This document shows positions 25,819-34,511 of a stretch of 50,519 nt of DNA, in pieces (position 1 is the first letter of the stretch; each line of letters opens with the position of its first letter). Position numbers and translations under genes: made by a program. Origin of the DNA: Anaerolinea sp. (GTDB lineage Bacteria; Chloroflexota; Anaerolineae; Anaerolineales; Villigracilaceae). The DNA is taken from contig JAIFNG010000043.1 in NCBI GenBank assembly GCA_020047815.1, positions 1 to 50,519 on the forward strand, read 5' to 3'. Under the pieces are notes generated by a model. It worked only from the letters and a program-made list of their open reading frames with translations. It ran no database searches and was not told where the DNA came from.

Positions 25819-28605
25819 TTAATCGTTCTCTTCAAACTTTATGACAACTTCCGAGCCGGGCATGGCGCGTCCCAATTCCTCCACGGCTGTCTGTAATACA
25901 TTCTTTAAATTGATGGATGCGCCGATCTTTCCGGTGACTTCACTGATGGTCTGTTCCTTGATTGCCTGGCGCTGGGATTCCTGGATCAGGCGCGCATTCT
26001 CAAGCGCGATCGAAAGACGTTCTGAGATCACTTCGGCAAGGTTCACTTCATCGTTCGACCACTTGCGGTTTTTGACGGGTGCTTTGATATTCATATTACC
26101 GATGATCTGTCCGCGCAGCTTGATCGGCACAACCATGGATGCCTCTTGTGTGATCCCGTCCTCATGAAATATCAATACTTCTCCGCGATTAATGGCTTGT
26201 CGAATTTCATCCGTATCCACGGTCTGCTCCAGCCTTTTTCCGCTTGTCAGGCTTTGCTGATAGCCCAAAAACTCTCTTTCGCGGCTGAAGGTTTTCCAGT
26301 CTTCCTGTAGATTTTGACGGTAGAGCGCCTGTGCTTCGCTTAATGCCTGTTGCGTTTGAGAGAATAACTGTGCGTTTTCCAGGGCAATTGCAATTTGGTC
26401 GGCTAAAATGCTGAGAGTATTCGCATCGTTTTCAGTAAAAGCACCCGGTCGTTCGCTCTGCACATCCAACACGCCCACTGTGCGGTCACGTACTTTGAGG
26501 GGCAGCGCCATTTCAGAGCGCGTGTTGGGCAGGTCGGGGTTGTTAAAGTAAACAGCATCCTGACCAACATCAAGAGAGATGCGGGGAAGTCCCGATTTCG
26601 CCACATAACCCACAATGCCGCTTTCACCCACTTCAAGTTTATGCCCGCGCTTTAACATGTTCCTGCCGCCATCACTATTCGCGGCTTGCAGCACGGCAAA
26701 CTGGTTTGTTTTATCCATCAGGAAAATGCCTGTGTGATAGAAATTGAAGTTCTCACTGACAAGGCGGGTAATGAGCGGCAGGAGATTCTCGAGTTTTTGT
26801 TCACCGGTAATGATCTTTGAGATCTCACTGATGGATTGGAGCTCATTGGCGCGTTTTATGCTTTGCTGGCGCGATAATTCCAGGTCGGTTGTGCGCTCGG
26901 CGATTTTCTGCTCAAGCCCTGTCAACATTTGATACAACTGACTGGTCATACGGTTGAATGTGTCTGCCAGAACGCCAATTTCATCCTCTGTCCGTATTTC
27001 GGCCTGCGCGGTTAGATCGCCCGAGGTAACTTTTTCAGCGATTTTTGTCAGGGCAGTGAGCGGGGAAGTTAAGACCTGCGAGACGATGAATCCGGTGACA
27101 ACACTAAAAATAACCAGCAATACTGATATCAGGGCGTTTGTCCTTTGTTGCTCTCTGAGCGGGGCAAGATATTCATTGGTAGGCTGACTCACCAGTGCAA
27201 CCCAGGGCTGTGTGCTGAGAAATACGCCAGTGTGAACATCCGTGGCGATATTTGCATCAGAGAAAAGATAAAAGAGCGACTCCTGCTGCAGGTTATTTAT
27301 GCCTTCAACGATCGCATTGTTGGTTTCCCGCAGTGGGTCCAGGGGCAGGCGTCCATCTGATTCCAGGGCGACAAGCTCCACTTCGGTAAAGGCTTTATAT
27401 GATTTGAAGAGATTGTCGCGGTTTCCGGTATGAGCTGTCCGCAAATAAGTATTTGTATCCACAAGTGAAATAATGGTGTCAGAGTCTTTTTGCTGCAAAT
27501 TTTGCACAAAGGATTGAATGACAGCCGCGTGGTATTCAATTCGCAGAATGCCGATGGTTTTTCCTTCCGCATTTTTGATCGGTGCGCTGAAAAATATGCT
27601 CGGTTTGTTCCCTCGAAATGTAATATTCGACACATACGGCAGTCCATTCTTCAACGGACGGGTAAAGTAGGGAAAATCGGCTTCGTTTCGCCCCTGGTTT
27701 TTTTCAAATGAGTCCAGGATATTGATCCCATTTGTGTTTAACACCGCGGCAGAACGGATAAAAATGGGGCTTTTCCGTGTCAGCGCCAACAGTGTCAGGC
27801 TTGCCTTCTGTTCCGCTTGCTCAAATGCCGGGTCTTCAAGATATTCGGTTAAGGATACCTGCTTCGCATCCGCGTACACATTATCGAGCTGGGTAATGAT
27901 GAAATCGTCAACCGTGTCTGCTGTAATGATCGCAAGCGAGGATAATTGCGTTTCGTTTTGCGCTTGAATTGTCCTGATCGTGAACCTGCTGTTGATGAAA
28001 CTTAATATGAACAGGGGGAAAATTGTGACCACAATAAACGCGATGATGATCTTGGTTTGCAGGGAGTAGGATCTAAAATTCCTGAGAATGAACAGGGCAT
28101 ACACAAAGGATGTGACGCCGGCAGCGACATTGGTATAAATGGGATTGGCTGGCTGCCCGGTATAAGGTAAATAAAGGTCAGTTAATACAACAAAGATCGC
28201 TATGACGAAGGCGCTGATGATGGCGACCCTGGTCCATGCAGGCGGCAGGGAGACGGATGCAATTCCCGCTACCAGAATAAGGACAATGATGGCAAGCGCA
28301 AGACCCTGCCCGCGTGCTATAAACGGGAGGATGCAAGCCAATACCAGGATCGTTACGATCAACATGGTAATGCCGGGTATGGCGCGTCCACGGGAGACCT
28401 GCAGTGCGCTTAAAAATGCAGCCAATGAGACCAGACCGGTCACCCCGACGCCCCACAAACCGTTGAGCCCGTTTTCGAAATATCCAATGGATCCCAAAAT
28501 GATAGAAATGACCAGAAATAGAATGCCCGTGGTCACACTGACCGCCAACGCATTTCTTTCGCGGCGTGCTTCCTCTTTCTGGGGGTGGGTGGATGGGTTA
28601 TTCAT
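25819..28605 (-). CDS. GAF sensor protein B: 6TM plus dCache/HAMP sensor
   Basis: A 928-residue protein with the most elaborate input of the set. About six membrane spans lie between residues 22 and 173, then a span at 187-206, a large external double-Cache-like domain (~210-485; FIRSAAVLNTNGINILDS, FFSAPIKNAEGKTIGILRIE), a span at 490-511 and a canonical HAMP (512-565, ending DEIGVLADTFNRM). A coiled coil leads to GAF (~603-755) with NPDLPNTRSE at 689-698, the GAF half (~821-876) and the terminal segment (882-925, GKIGASINLKNVLQTAVEEL). The combination of a multispan module with a dCache in one chain is unusual. It follows the binding lipoprotein gene by 22 nt. Confidence 0.88.
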   Translation of the reverse strand: MNNPSTHPQKEEARRERNALAVSVTTGILFLVISIILGSIGYFENGLNGLWGVGVTGLVSLAAFLSALQVSRGRAIPGITMLIVTILVLACILPFIARGQGLALAIIVLILVAGIASVSLPPAWTRVAIISAFVIAIFVVLTDLYLPYTGQPANPIYTNVAAGVTSFVYALFILRNFRSYSLQTKIIIAFIVVTIFPLFILSFINSRFTIRTIQAQNETQLSSLAIITADTVDDFIITQLDNVYADAKQVSLTEYLEDPAFEQAEQKASLTLLALTRKSPIFIRSAAVLNTNGINILDSFEKNQGRNEADFPYFTRPLKNGLPYVSNITFRGNKPSIFFSAPIKNAEGKTIGILRIEYHAAVIQSFVQNLQQKDSDTIISLVDTNTYLRTAHTGNRDNLFKSYKAFTEVELVALESDGRLPLDPLRETNNAIVEGINNLQQESLFYLFSDANIATDVHTGVFLSTQPWVALVSQPTNEYLAPLREQQRTNALISVLLVIFSVVTGFIVSQVLTSPLTALTKIAEKVTSGDLTAQAEIRTEDEIGVLADTFNRMTSQLYQMLTGLEQKIAERTTDLELSRQQSIKRANELQSISEISKIITGEQKLENLLPLITRLVSENFNFYHTGIFLMDKTNQFAVLQAANSDGGRNMLKRGHKLEVGESGIVGYVAKSGLPRISLDVGQDAVYFNNPDLPNTRSEMALPLKVRDRTVGVLDVQSERPGAFTENDANTLSILADQIAIALENAQLFSQTQQALSEAQALYRQNLQEDWKTFSREREFLGYQQSLTSGKRLEQTVDTDEIRQAINRGEVLIFHEDGITQEASMVVPIKLRGQIIGNMNIKAPVKNRKWSNDEVNLAEVISERLSIALENARLIQESQRQAIKEQTISEVTGKIGASINLKNVLQTAVEELGRAMPGSEVVIKFEEND

Positions 28606-28627
28606 GAGAAGTCTCTTGTTCCGTTGC

Positions 28628-29599
28628 TTATGGCAGGAAGTTTGGGTCGATCAGCTCAAGCAGATCAACCTGTTGGGTGACTGCGCCGATCGAGATCAGG
28701 TAATCAGAGGTAATGTTTGTGACAGTGTAGATCGAATTTTTATCCTGGATATCAAAGATGGCTTTGTTGTCGCTCAATGTAAGGATTTTGAGGTTGTTAT
28801 CAGGTTGGATCTCTTCAGGACGCAGCTCAAGATATTTGGCGGCAATGTCCCGGGTCTCTCCTTCGTGCTGCATGCGGTATTCCACTGTCTGGAACCATGC
28901 CCGCAGGAAGGCCTTGATGTCATCGGGTCTTTGTTCAACCACGGAACGCCGAAATACGATTACATCTGGAAAGAGCCGCATTTTTTCATTCGGGAAGATG
29001 ACCTTGTTGCCATCGGCAACTGCTTCCGAAAGGAAGGGCTCCCATGTGTAAACTGCCTGTACCCGGTCGCTGCTTAACGCCGTCAAAACTTCCTCGGGAT
29101 CGACTTCCACAATGGTAACGTCACTGCTGTCCATGCCGGCACTTCGTAACATTTCTGTAACCATTAATTCGTACTGTGTACCTATTCTTACGCCGACTTT
29201 TTTACCCTGTAGATCGGCGATTGACTCAATATCAGGGCTGACGACAATTGAATCGGCGCCTCCGTCATCGGTAACGCCAACAACTTTCATGGGGGAAACA
29301 TGATTGATGTTAATGACGTCTCCCATCGCAAGAAAGGCGCCATCCATCTGGCCTGAAGCCAGGTCAATAATGTACTCGGAATAAACCTCATGAAATATCG
29401 GTTCCACCTGCACACCTTGTTGTTGGAAAAATCCTTTTTCCTTTCCTACCACGAGCGTATAGTCGCCCCACCACTCCGTATATCCCATGCGAATTGGCTC
29501 ATTGTCAGGCGCTTCAACAGGCTGCAGGACGCTGCAACCTGTCAGGATGTTCAGGATTAAGATCACCGGTACAATTTTTGCAAAGCAAGTATTTTTCAT
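28628..29599 (-). CDS. NitT/TauT-like substrate-binding lipoprotein, orphan
   Basis: A 323-residue periplasmic-binding-protein-like lipoprotein. The signal peptide ends in lipobox LTGC with Cys22. The mature part matches the NMT1/SsuA/ThiY fold: GYTEWWGDYTLVVGKEKGFF at the start, DGAFLAMGDV, DLQGKKVGVRIGTQYELMV at the domain hinge and YTWEPFLSEAV. These proteins deliver nitrate, sulfonates, thiamin precursors or similar to ABC transporters. No permease or ATPase gene is nearby, so it probably serves as a ligand-binding subunit for one of the neighbouring receptors. I chose the ATG at 29599 because the signal peptide begins there; the upstream extension runs into sensor D. It starts 16 nt after sensor D's stop. 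Confidence 0.87.
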   Translation of the reverse strand: MKNTCFAKIVPVILILNILTGCSVLQPVEAPDNEPIRMGYTEWWGDYTLVVGKEKGFFQQQGVQVEPIFHEVYSEYIIDLASGQMDGAFLAMGDVININHVSPMKVVGVTDDGGADSIVVSPDIESIADLQGKKVGVRIGTQYELMVTEMLRSAGMDSSDVTIVEVDPEEVLTALSSDRVQAVYTWEPFLSEAVADGNKVIFPNEKMRLFPDVIVFRRSVVEQRPDDIKAFLRAWFQTVEYRMQHEGETRDIAAKYLELRPEEIQPDNNLKILTLSDNKAIFDIQDKNSIYTVTNITSDYLISIGAVTQQVDLLELIDPNFLP

Positions 29600-29615
29600 C
29601 TTGAACCCTGTGTCA

Positions 29616-31343
29616 TTATTCCATTCCCAGTTCAATGGAGATCGGTTCGATCTGCACCAGCACATCCGATCCGCTAAGCGCTTTGCTAAGTTCTTCCGCA
29701 GCTGTTTTCAGGATGGTCTCAAAACGGGTGGAGGAACTGATCTTTGCGGATATTTCAGTGGTAAGGCGTTCAACGTCTGCACGGTGCTGCGTGGATTGGA
29801 TCAAGGTCGCGGTTTCAATGGCGAGCGAAAGGCGTTCAGTGACCGCTTTGGCAATATCAACTTCGTCAGTCGTTAATTTGCGCTGATTGTTTGCGCTCAG
29901 GTCCATTACGCCCACGACTTGTCCGCGCAAATGAATGGGGATCGCAAGGCGTGACGGCGCATTCTCGTTTTTACCAAAGACGGGCTTTCCATTGGCAACG
30001 GCTTCACGTATATGCGCTCCATCAAGCTCGTGATCCAGGGATGTCAAAATGGAATTTTTGAGTTCATAACCCAGTCCCATGGATGTGGGACGCATCACCT
30101 TCCATGACTCTTGAACCGCATTCCTGAATGAACTTTGTGTTTCGGCAAGTGATACTTTGGCAATTTCGCTGACAATGGTGATATTGATGGCTGTTGATAC
30201 CTGGGCTGCAAGTGTGCTCAAAATCTCCATATCGTCCTGGTTGAAGGCATTTGGATCAGTACTTTGGACATCCAGTGCGCCAATAATTCGACCTTCCCTC
30301 GAAAGGGGAAGCGCAATTTCGGAACGGGTTCCGGGGAGGTCAGGGTTATTAAAGTAAACCGCGTCACTGCCGACATCCATTGCAATGCGTGGTTGTCCGG
30401 TTGCTGTTACGAAGCCAACAATACCGGTCTGGCTCACCTGTAATTTGTGTCCACGCTCCAGCATGGTTTTTCCGCCAATGCTGTTTGCGGCGCGCAAGAC
30501 TGCAAACTCCCGATTTTCATCCAATAAAAAGATGCCAGTGTGATAAATATCGAATTGCTCACTGATCACTTCTGTGATGGTTTGAAGTAGTCGATCAAGG
30601 TCATGAATGGACGTGATCGCCTGGTTCACCAGCGCTATTGCCTGATATTGACGGGCACGTCGCAGGTTGTTTTTGTTGATGGACTCAAGTTCAGCTGTCA
30701 ACTGGTGCACTTGTTTCTCAAGGAAGGTGTTTGGTTCGCTTGTTCCCAAATTCCCCCCTTTGGGGATCTGCTCGTCAATGCCTGCCCGGCCGGACAAATG
30801 ATTGAGCCTGCCTGCCATCGCTTGGATGACAACAGCGCAACCGATCAGGAACACAGCCGCAATAATTACATCACCCACCCCCGCCGCCGGGGAGGGAATT
30901 TTATTATTGAGATCCAGGACGGCGATAATGACAATTGCGAGGACGACTCCAGGGACGGTCCATGCAATTGAACGCCTTCCCAGTAGAAGTGCTGATATTA
31001 TCAAAACAAAGGGCAGCCCCAGGATGATTGGATTGTTAAGCCCATTTGCATTAAGGGATAAAGCTGTGATCGCAACGATTGACGAAAATGGGATCAACAC
31101 TTTTGCCGCATACACATTTCCGGGAAAAATAAAAAACAGGGCAATGATTTCGAGGATAAGCGTGACTGTAAGTGCGGCCAATACAGGCAGCTTAAGAGAC
31201 CCTTCGCCCGACTGGTTTGAGACCAAAGGCAGGGCGGCAGCATTGACCAGCACAATGAATATAACGATATTGCGCGTCAGCCTGATAAATGCCGGGTCGT
31301 GGTCTTCTTCGTCTCTAAAAGTATCGATTATTCTTGAAAACAT
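29616..31343 (-). CDS. GAF sensor protein D: six-span membrane sensor
   Basis: A 575-residue protein with about six membrane spans (roughly 20-41, 52-75, 82-97, 106-122, 125-143, 156-178) and almost no external domain, so the input is likely sensed in or at the membrane. A coiled coil (205-240) is followed by GAF (~228-390) with NPDLPGTRSE at 333-342, the GAF half (about 463-515) and the terminal segment (522-575; ISAKISSSTRFETILKTAAEEL). The start at 31343 has AGGAG eight bases upstream and leaves a 16-nt gap to gene E. An in-frame ATG at 31400 would overlap gene E by 41 nt and lacks a ribosome site. Confidence 0.87.
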   Translation of the reverse strand: MFSRIIDTFRDEEDHDPAFIRLTRNIVIFIVLVNAAALPLVSNQSGEGSLKLPVLAALTVTLILEIIALFFIFPGNVYAAKVLIPFSSIVAITALSLNANGLNNPIILGLPFVLIISALLLGRRSIAWTVPGVVLAIVIIAVLDLNNKIPSPAAGVGDVIIAAVFLIGCAVVIQAMAGRLNHLSGRAGIDEQIPKGGNLGTSEPNTFLEKQVHQLTAELESINKNNLRRARQYQAIALVNQAITSIHDLDRLLQTITEVISEQFDIYHTGIFLLDENREFAVLRAANSIGGKTMLERGHKLQVSQTGIVGFVTATGQPRIAMDVGSDAVYFNNPDLPGTRSEIALPLSREGRIIGALDVQSTDPNAFNQDDMEILSTLAAQVSTAINITIVSEIAKVSLAETQSSFRNAVQESWKVMRPTSMGLGYELKNSILTSLDHELDGAHIREAVANGKPVFGKNENAPSRLAIPIHLRGQVVGVMDLSANNQRKLTTDEVDIAKAVTERLSLAIETATLIQSTQHRADVERLTTEISAKISSSTRFETILKTAAEELSKALSGSDVLVQIEPISIELGME

Positions 31344-31359
31344 ATCATGCTCCTGGGGT

Positions 31360-32712
31360 TTACTTTTGCCCTGGCCTTTCGTTGGAAATTTGAATGGCAA
31401 TGTCTGTGTTTGGCAGGGTGTTGCCCAGTTCCTGAATGGTGGTCTTGATCAGGTTTTCTAGGTTGCTTAGACTCCCGATCTTGGCGGATATCTCTCCAAT
31501 GGTGCGTTCCTTTGCCGCTCTCTTATGAGATTCCTGGAGCAGGCGCGCGTTTTCAAGTGCGATCGTGGCACGTTCCGCTGTAGCTTTCGCCATGTCGATC
31601 TCGTCATCCGTCCATGTCCGGCCTGCATTTGCCGTGCTGAGTTTGAGTGTACCAATGCGGGTGCCATGCAGAATAAGCGGAACGGAAAGACTCTGAGCGT
31701 GTTCCTCGCTGGATGGCTTGGTTTTTTCCGTATTTACGCCATCAAAGGTATAACCTTCCACCGGCTTTTGGGCAGCGAACTGTCTCCATTGTTGATAACT
31801 CATTTGAGTCGATGCCGACTTCGCCTGCGCCAGCGCTTCCTGGGTTTGTTGATAGGAGCGTGCATTTTGAATGGCGATGCTGACTTGTTCAGCCAGTGTG
31901 GAAAGAATGTTTATATCCTCTTGTGCGAACGCATTTGTTTCAGCACTCTGCACATCAAGTGCGCCAAAAACCTCGCTTCCGACACGCAGGGGAAGGGCGA
32001 TCTCGGAATGGGTGTCTGGCAGGTCTGGGTTGTTAAAATAAGCCGTATCAAGTCCAACATCCAGTGCAATGCGTGGCTGTCCGGTCCTGGTTACAAAACC
32101 TACGATGCCGGTCCCTCCCACAAGCAGACGGTGATTTCGCAGGAGCATTTTTTTACCACCCTTGCTGTTCGCTGCCGAGAGGATGGCGTATTCCCTGCTT
32201 TCATCCAGCAGGAAGATGCCCACATGATAGAAACCAAGGCTTTCTGAAATCGTCTGTGTGATCTGTGGCAGCAGTTCGCTCAGAACTTGCATGGAACTGA
32301 TGGTACGGGCAATATGCGCAATGGCTTCAAGTTTGGCGGTGCGCTGCTCATTGCGTTCATTGGCTGCCGCCAGACCCACTCTCTGTGCATTCGCGTATTT
32401 CTCAAGGTTTATTTGATTGGCTTTCAGTTCATTTTCACGCGCAAGCAGTTGTTCATTGACTTCGCTTAAAATATCCTGCTTGCGCCCCGCATACGCTGCA
32501 AACAGTCCAATAACAATAGGTGCAGTATCAACGATCCATAACAATGGATTTGTGCGCTGGACCCGAAGCATACTCGCCAGGGTGATCGGAAGACCTGAAA
32601 ATAAAACTTCCAAAAAGGTTCCTGCCAGTGGGAATGTGAACCCAAAGCCTGCGCCGAGTATGGCGTAAAGCTGTGTTGCATTAAAACGGGCGGTTTTTGA
32701 CCTTTTATCCAC
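31360..32712 (-). CDS. GAF sensor protein E: short two-span sensor
   Basis: A 450-residue protein, the smallest sensor of the set. Only two hydrophobic segments (~13-37 and ~52-73) precede a long coiled coil (78-130). GAF is ~133-288 with NPDLPDTHSE at 228-237, where His replaces the usual Arg. The GAF half (341-393; RTWTDDEIDMAKATAERATIA) and terminal segment (400-443) follow the family pattern. The start is GTG with GAGG seven bases upstream. It lies 46 nt after sensor F. Confidence 0.86.
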   Translation of the reverse strand: MDKRSKTARFNATQLYAILGAGFGFTFPLAGTFLEVLFSGLPITLASMLRVQRTNPLLWIVDTAPIVIGLFAAYAGRKQDILSEVNEQLLARENELKANQINLEKYANAQRVGLAAANERNEQRTAKLEAIAHIARTISSMQVLSELLPQITQTISESLGFYHVGIFLLDESREYAILSAANSKGGKKMLLRNHRLLVGGTGIVGFVTRTGQPRIALDVGLDTAYFNNPDLPDTHSEIALPLRVGSEVFGALDVQSAETNAFAQEDINILSTLAEQVSIAIQNARSYQQTQEALAQAKSASTQMSYQQWRQFAAQKPVEGYTFDGVNTEKTKPSSEEHAQSLSVPLILHGTRIGTLKLSTANAGRTWTDDEIDMAKATAERATIALENARLLQESHKRAAKERTIGEISAKIGSLSNLENLIKTTIQELGNTLPNTDIAIQISNERPGQK

Positions 32713-32758
32713 AGGAATACCTCAAAAATTTAGCGTCTTTTTTACTGACGGGCATGGC

Positions 32759-34444
32759 TTATTCATCATTGCTCTCGATCTCAACTGATATTTGAGCATC
32801 GCCAATTTGGCTGCCCAGTGCTTGAACAGCTGTTTTCAATATCATCTCAATTTCGGTGTTCGCGCTGATTTTCGCAGAGATTTCACTGATCGCGCGTTCT
32901 TTTTCCGCAGCCATGCGGCTTTCTGCCAACAGGCGTGAACTTTCAATGGATAGCGCAGCCCGGTCTACGATGGCGGTGATGATATCTAATTGATCCTCGG
33001 TCAATCTGGATGCCTCGTCTGTTTTGATATTGAGCATCCCGACAATTTCCCCGCGTAATTTCACGGGCATGGTAATTTGAGCTTTTTTGCCGTTATTCAC
33101 GTATGCAGATCCGGACCTTATCACTTCTTCCGCGCCGGGTAGTTCCATGGAATCCTGATACAGGTTTGTACTCATTCCGATCCGGCGCACTCCCGCAATA
33201 TTTTGGTGGGCGGTAAATTTTTTCCAGCCGGTTTGCAGATCACCCCGGTAAAGCAGTTCAGATTCGAGCAGGTTTTTCTGCGTTTTTTCATAAAGCAGGG
33301 CATTGGCAATGGCCATGGATACCTGGTCTGCCAGTGTGATGAGTATTTCAATGTCCTCGCGGTTAAAAGCATTTGGTTCGGTGCTTTGTATGTCAAGGAC
33401 TCCGATGATTTGACCGCCGGTTTGAAGGAGGGGCAGTGCCATTTCAGAGCGGGTTTCCGGGAGGTCAGGATTGTTAAAATAGATGGCGTCAGATCCAGTA
33501 TCGAGTGCGATGCGGGGTTTGGCTGTCCCGGCCACATAACCAACAATGCCGACCTGTCCCACACGCAGCTTGTGTTTGCGCTCCAACATTTTTTGTCCGC
33601 CTTCACTGTTGGCGGCACTTAGAACGGCAAAATCCTTGTTCGTATTGATCAAAAAAATACCGACGTGATAAAAGCCAAAATACTGGCTGATGGCTTGGGT
33701 GACCTGTGGCAGAAGGTCCTGCAGATTTTGAGTGGATATGATGGCCTGGGTTACCTGCGCGATGGCCTGGAACATTTGGGCGCGATGTTCAATGATCTGA
33801 TTGGCATCGGCTAGATCCCGGGTTCTCTTTTCCACCCGCTGTTCCAAAGATGATTTTTCACTTTGGAGCACGTTTAGCGCTGTTTGGGCACGCTGTTCTG
33901 CCTTGCCAAATTCATTTTGTGTCAGGCGGATCCCATTCACGATCACAACAGCAAGTAGTAATACAGAGGTGCTTCCGCTTGCCCAGGTTTCAACAGTCCC
34001 GGGTGTTACTTCACTGCTGGTAATGAGCATGGTGCCGCTTAGCACCAGCCAGCCGCTGATGAAAAAAGCCAGCATCGCCAGACCTGTAACCACCCAGCCG
34101 GTCTTCCATGAAAACAAGAGGGATGCAATGGTTATTGCACCCAGCATGAACGCGGCTGCGTCGCCTCGAATTCCTGATTCTGTAAGCCCCAAAACTCCCA
34201 GACCAAAGACTAAACTGATCACTGTCCCGGCTTTAATTGAACTTGGGACGGGGAGGATGGTTAAGAGTAACAATACCAGATAGGCGCCGGAATAAAGCCA
34301 GGCGTAAATGGGGCTGGTTGCACCCAGTACGCCGGGGATCACTGCCACCAACCCAAAGATGCTTGCCCCAATTAAGGTGACCCGCAGGAAGGCGGCACGC
34401 CAATTTGTATATGAATACTCTATGTTGTCTGTTGATCGATCCAT
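32759..34444 (-). CDS. GAF sensor protein F: multispan NWRxxF-type sensor
   Basis: A 561-residue protein. The cytoplasmic N-terminus has a YTNWRAAFLR motif shared in form with sensors J (YKGWRERF) and K (YKNWREKF), followed by six to seven spans up to residue ~173. This defines a separate membrane-input subfamily within the operon. A coiled coil (180-215) leads to GAF (~226-388) with NPDLPETRSE at 325-334, the GAF half (455-508) and the terminal segment (515-557). It is 67 nt after sensor G, the largest gap in the operon. Confidence 0.87.
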   Translation of the reverse strand: MDRSTDNIEYSYTNWRAAFLRVTLIGASIFGLVAVIPGVLGATSPIYAWLYSGAYLVLLLLTILPVPSSIKAGTVISLVFGLGVLGLTESGIRGDAAAFMLGAITIASLLFSWKTGWVVTGLAMLAFFISGWLVLSGTMLITSSEVTPGTVETWASGSTSVLLLAVVIVNGIRLTQNEFGKAEQRAQTALNVLQSEKSSLEQRVEKRTRDLADANQIIEHRAQMFQAIAQVTQAIISTQNLQDLLPQVTQAISQYFGFYHVGIFLINTNKDFAVLSAANSEGGQKMLERKHKLRVGQVGIVGYVAGTAKPRIALDTGSDAIYFNNPDLPETRSEMALPLLQTGGQIIGVLDIQSTEPNAFNREDIEILITLADQVSMAIANALLYEKTQKNLLESELLYRGDLQTGWKKFTAHQNIAGVRRIGMSTNLYQDSMELPGAEEVIRSGSAYVNNGKKAQITMPVKLRGEIVGMLNIKTDEASRLTEDQLDIITAIVDRAALSIESSRLLAESRMAAEKERAISEISAKISANTEIEMILKTAVQALGSQIGDAQISVEIESNDE

Positions 34445-34511
34445 TTTAATATGATCCAGGTCAGGAAATATTGGCGGGATAAATTAGGGTTGATAATATT
34501 GTATGGCATCT

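Noticed and set aside
29600..29665. Longer start for the binding lipoprotein
   Set aside because: The signal peptide with lipobox begins at 29599; the extension overlaps sensor D and would bury the signal.
31344..31400. Upstream ATG for sensor D
   Set aside because: It overlaps sensor E by 41 nt without a ribosome site, while the ATG at 31343 has AGGAG at good spacing.
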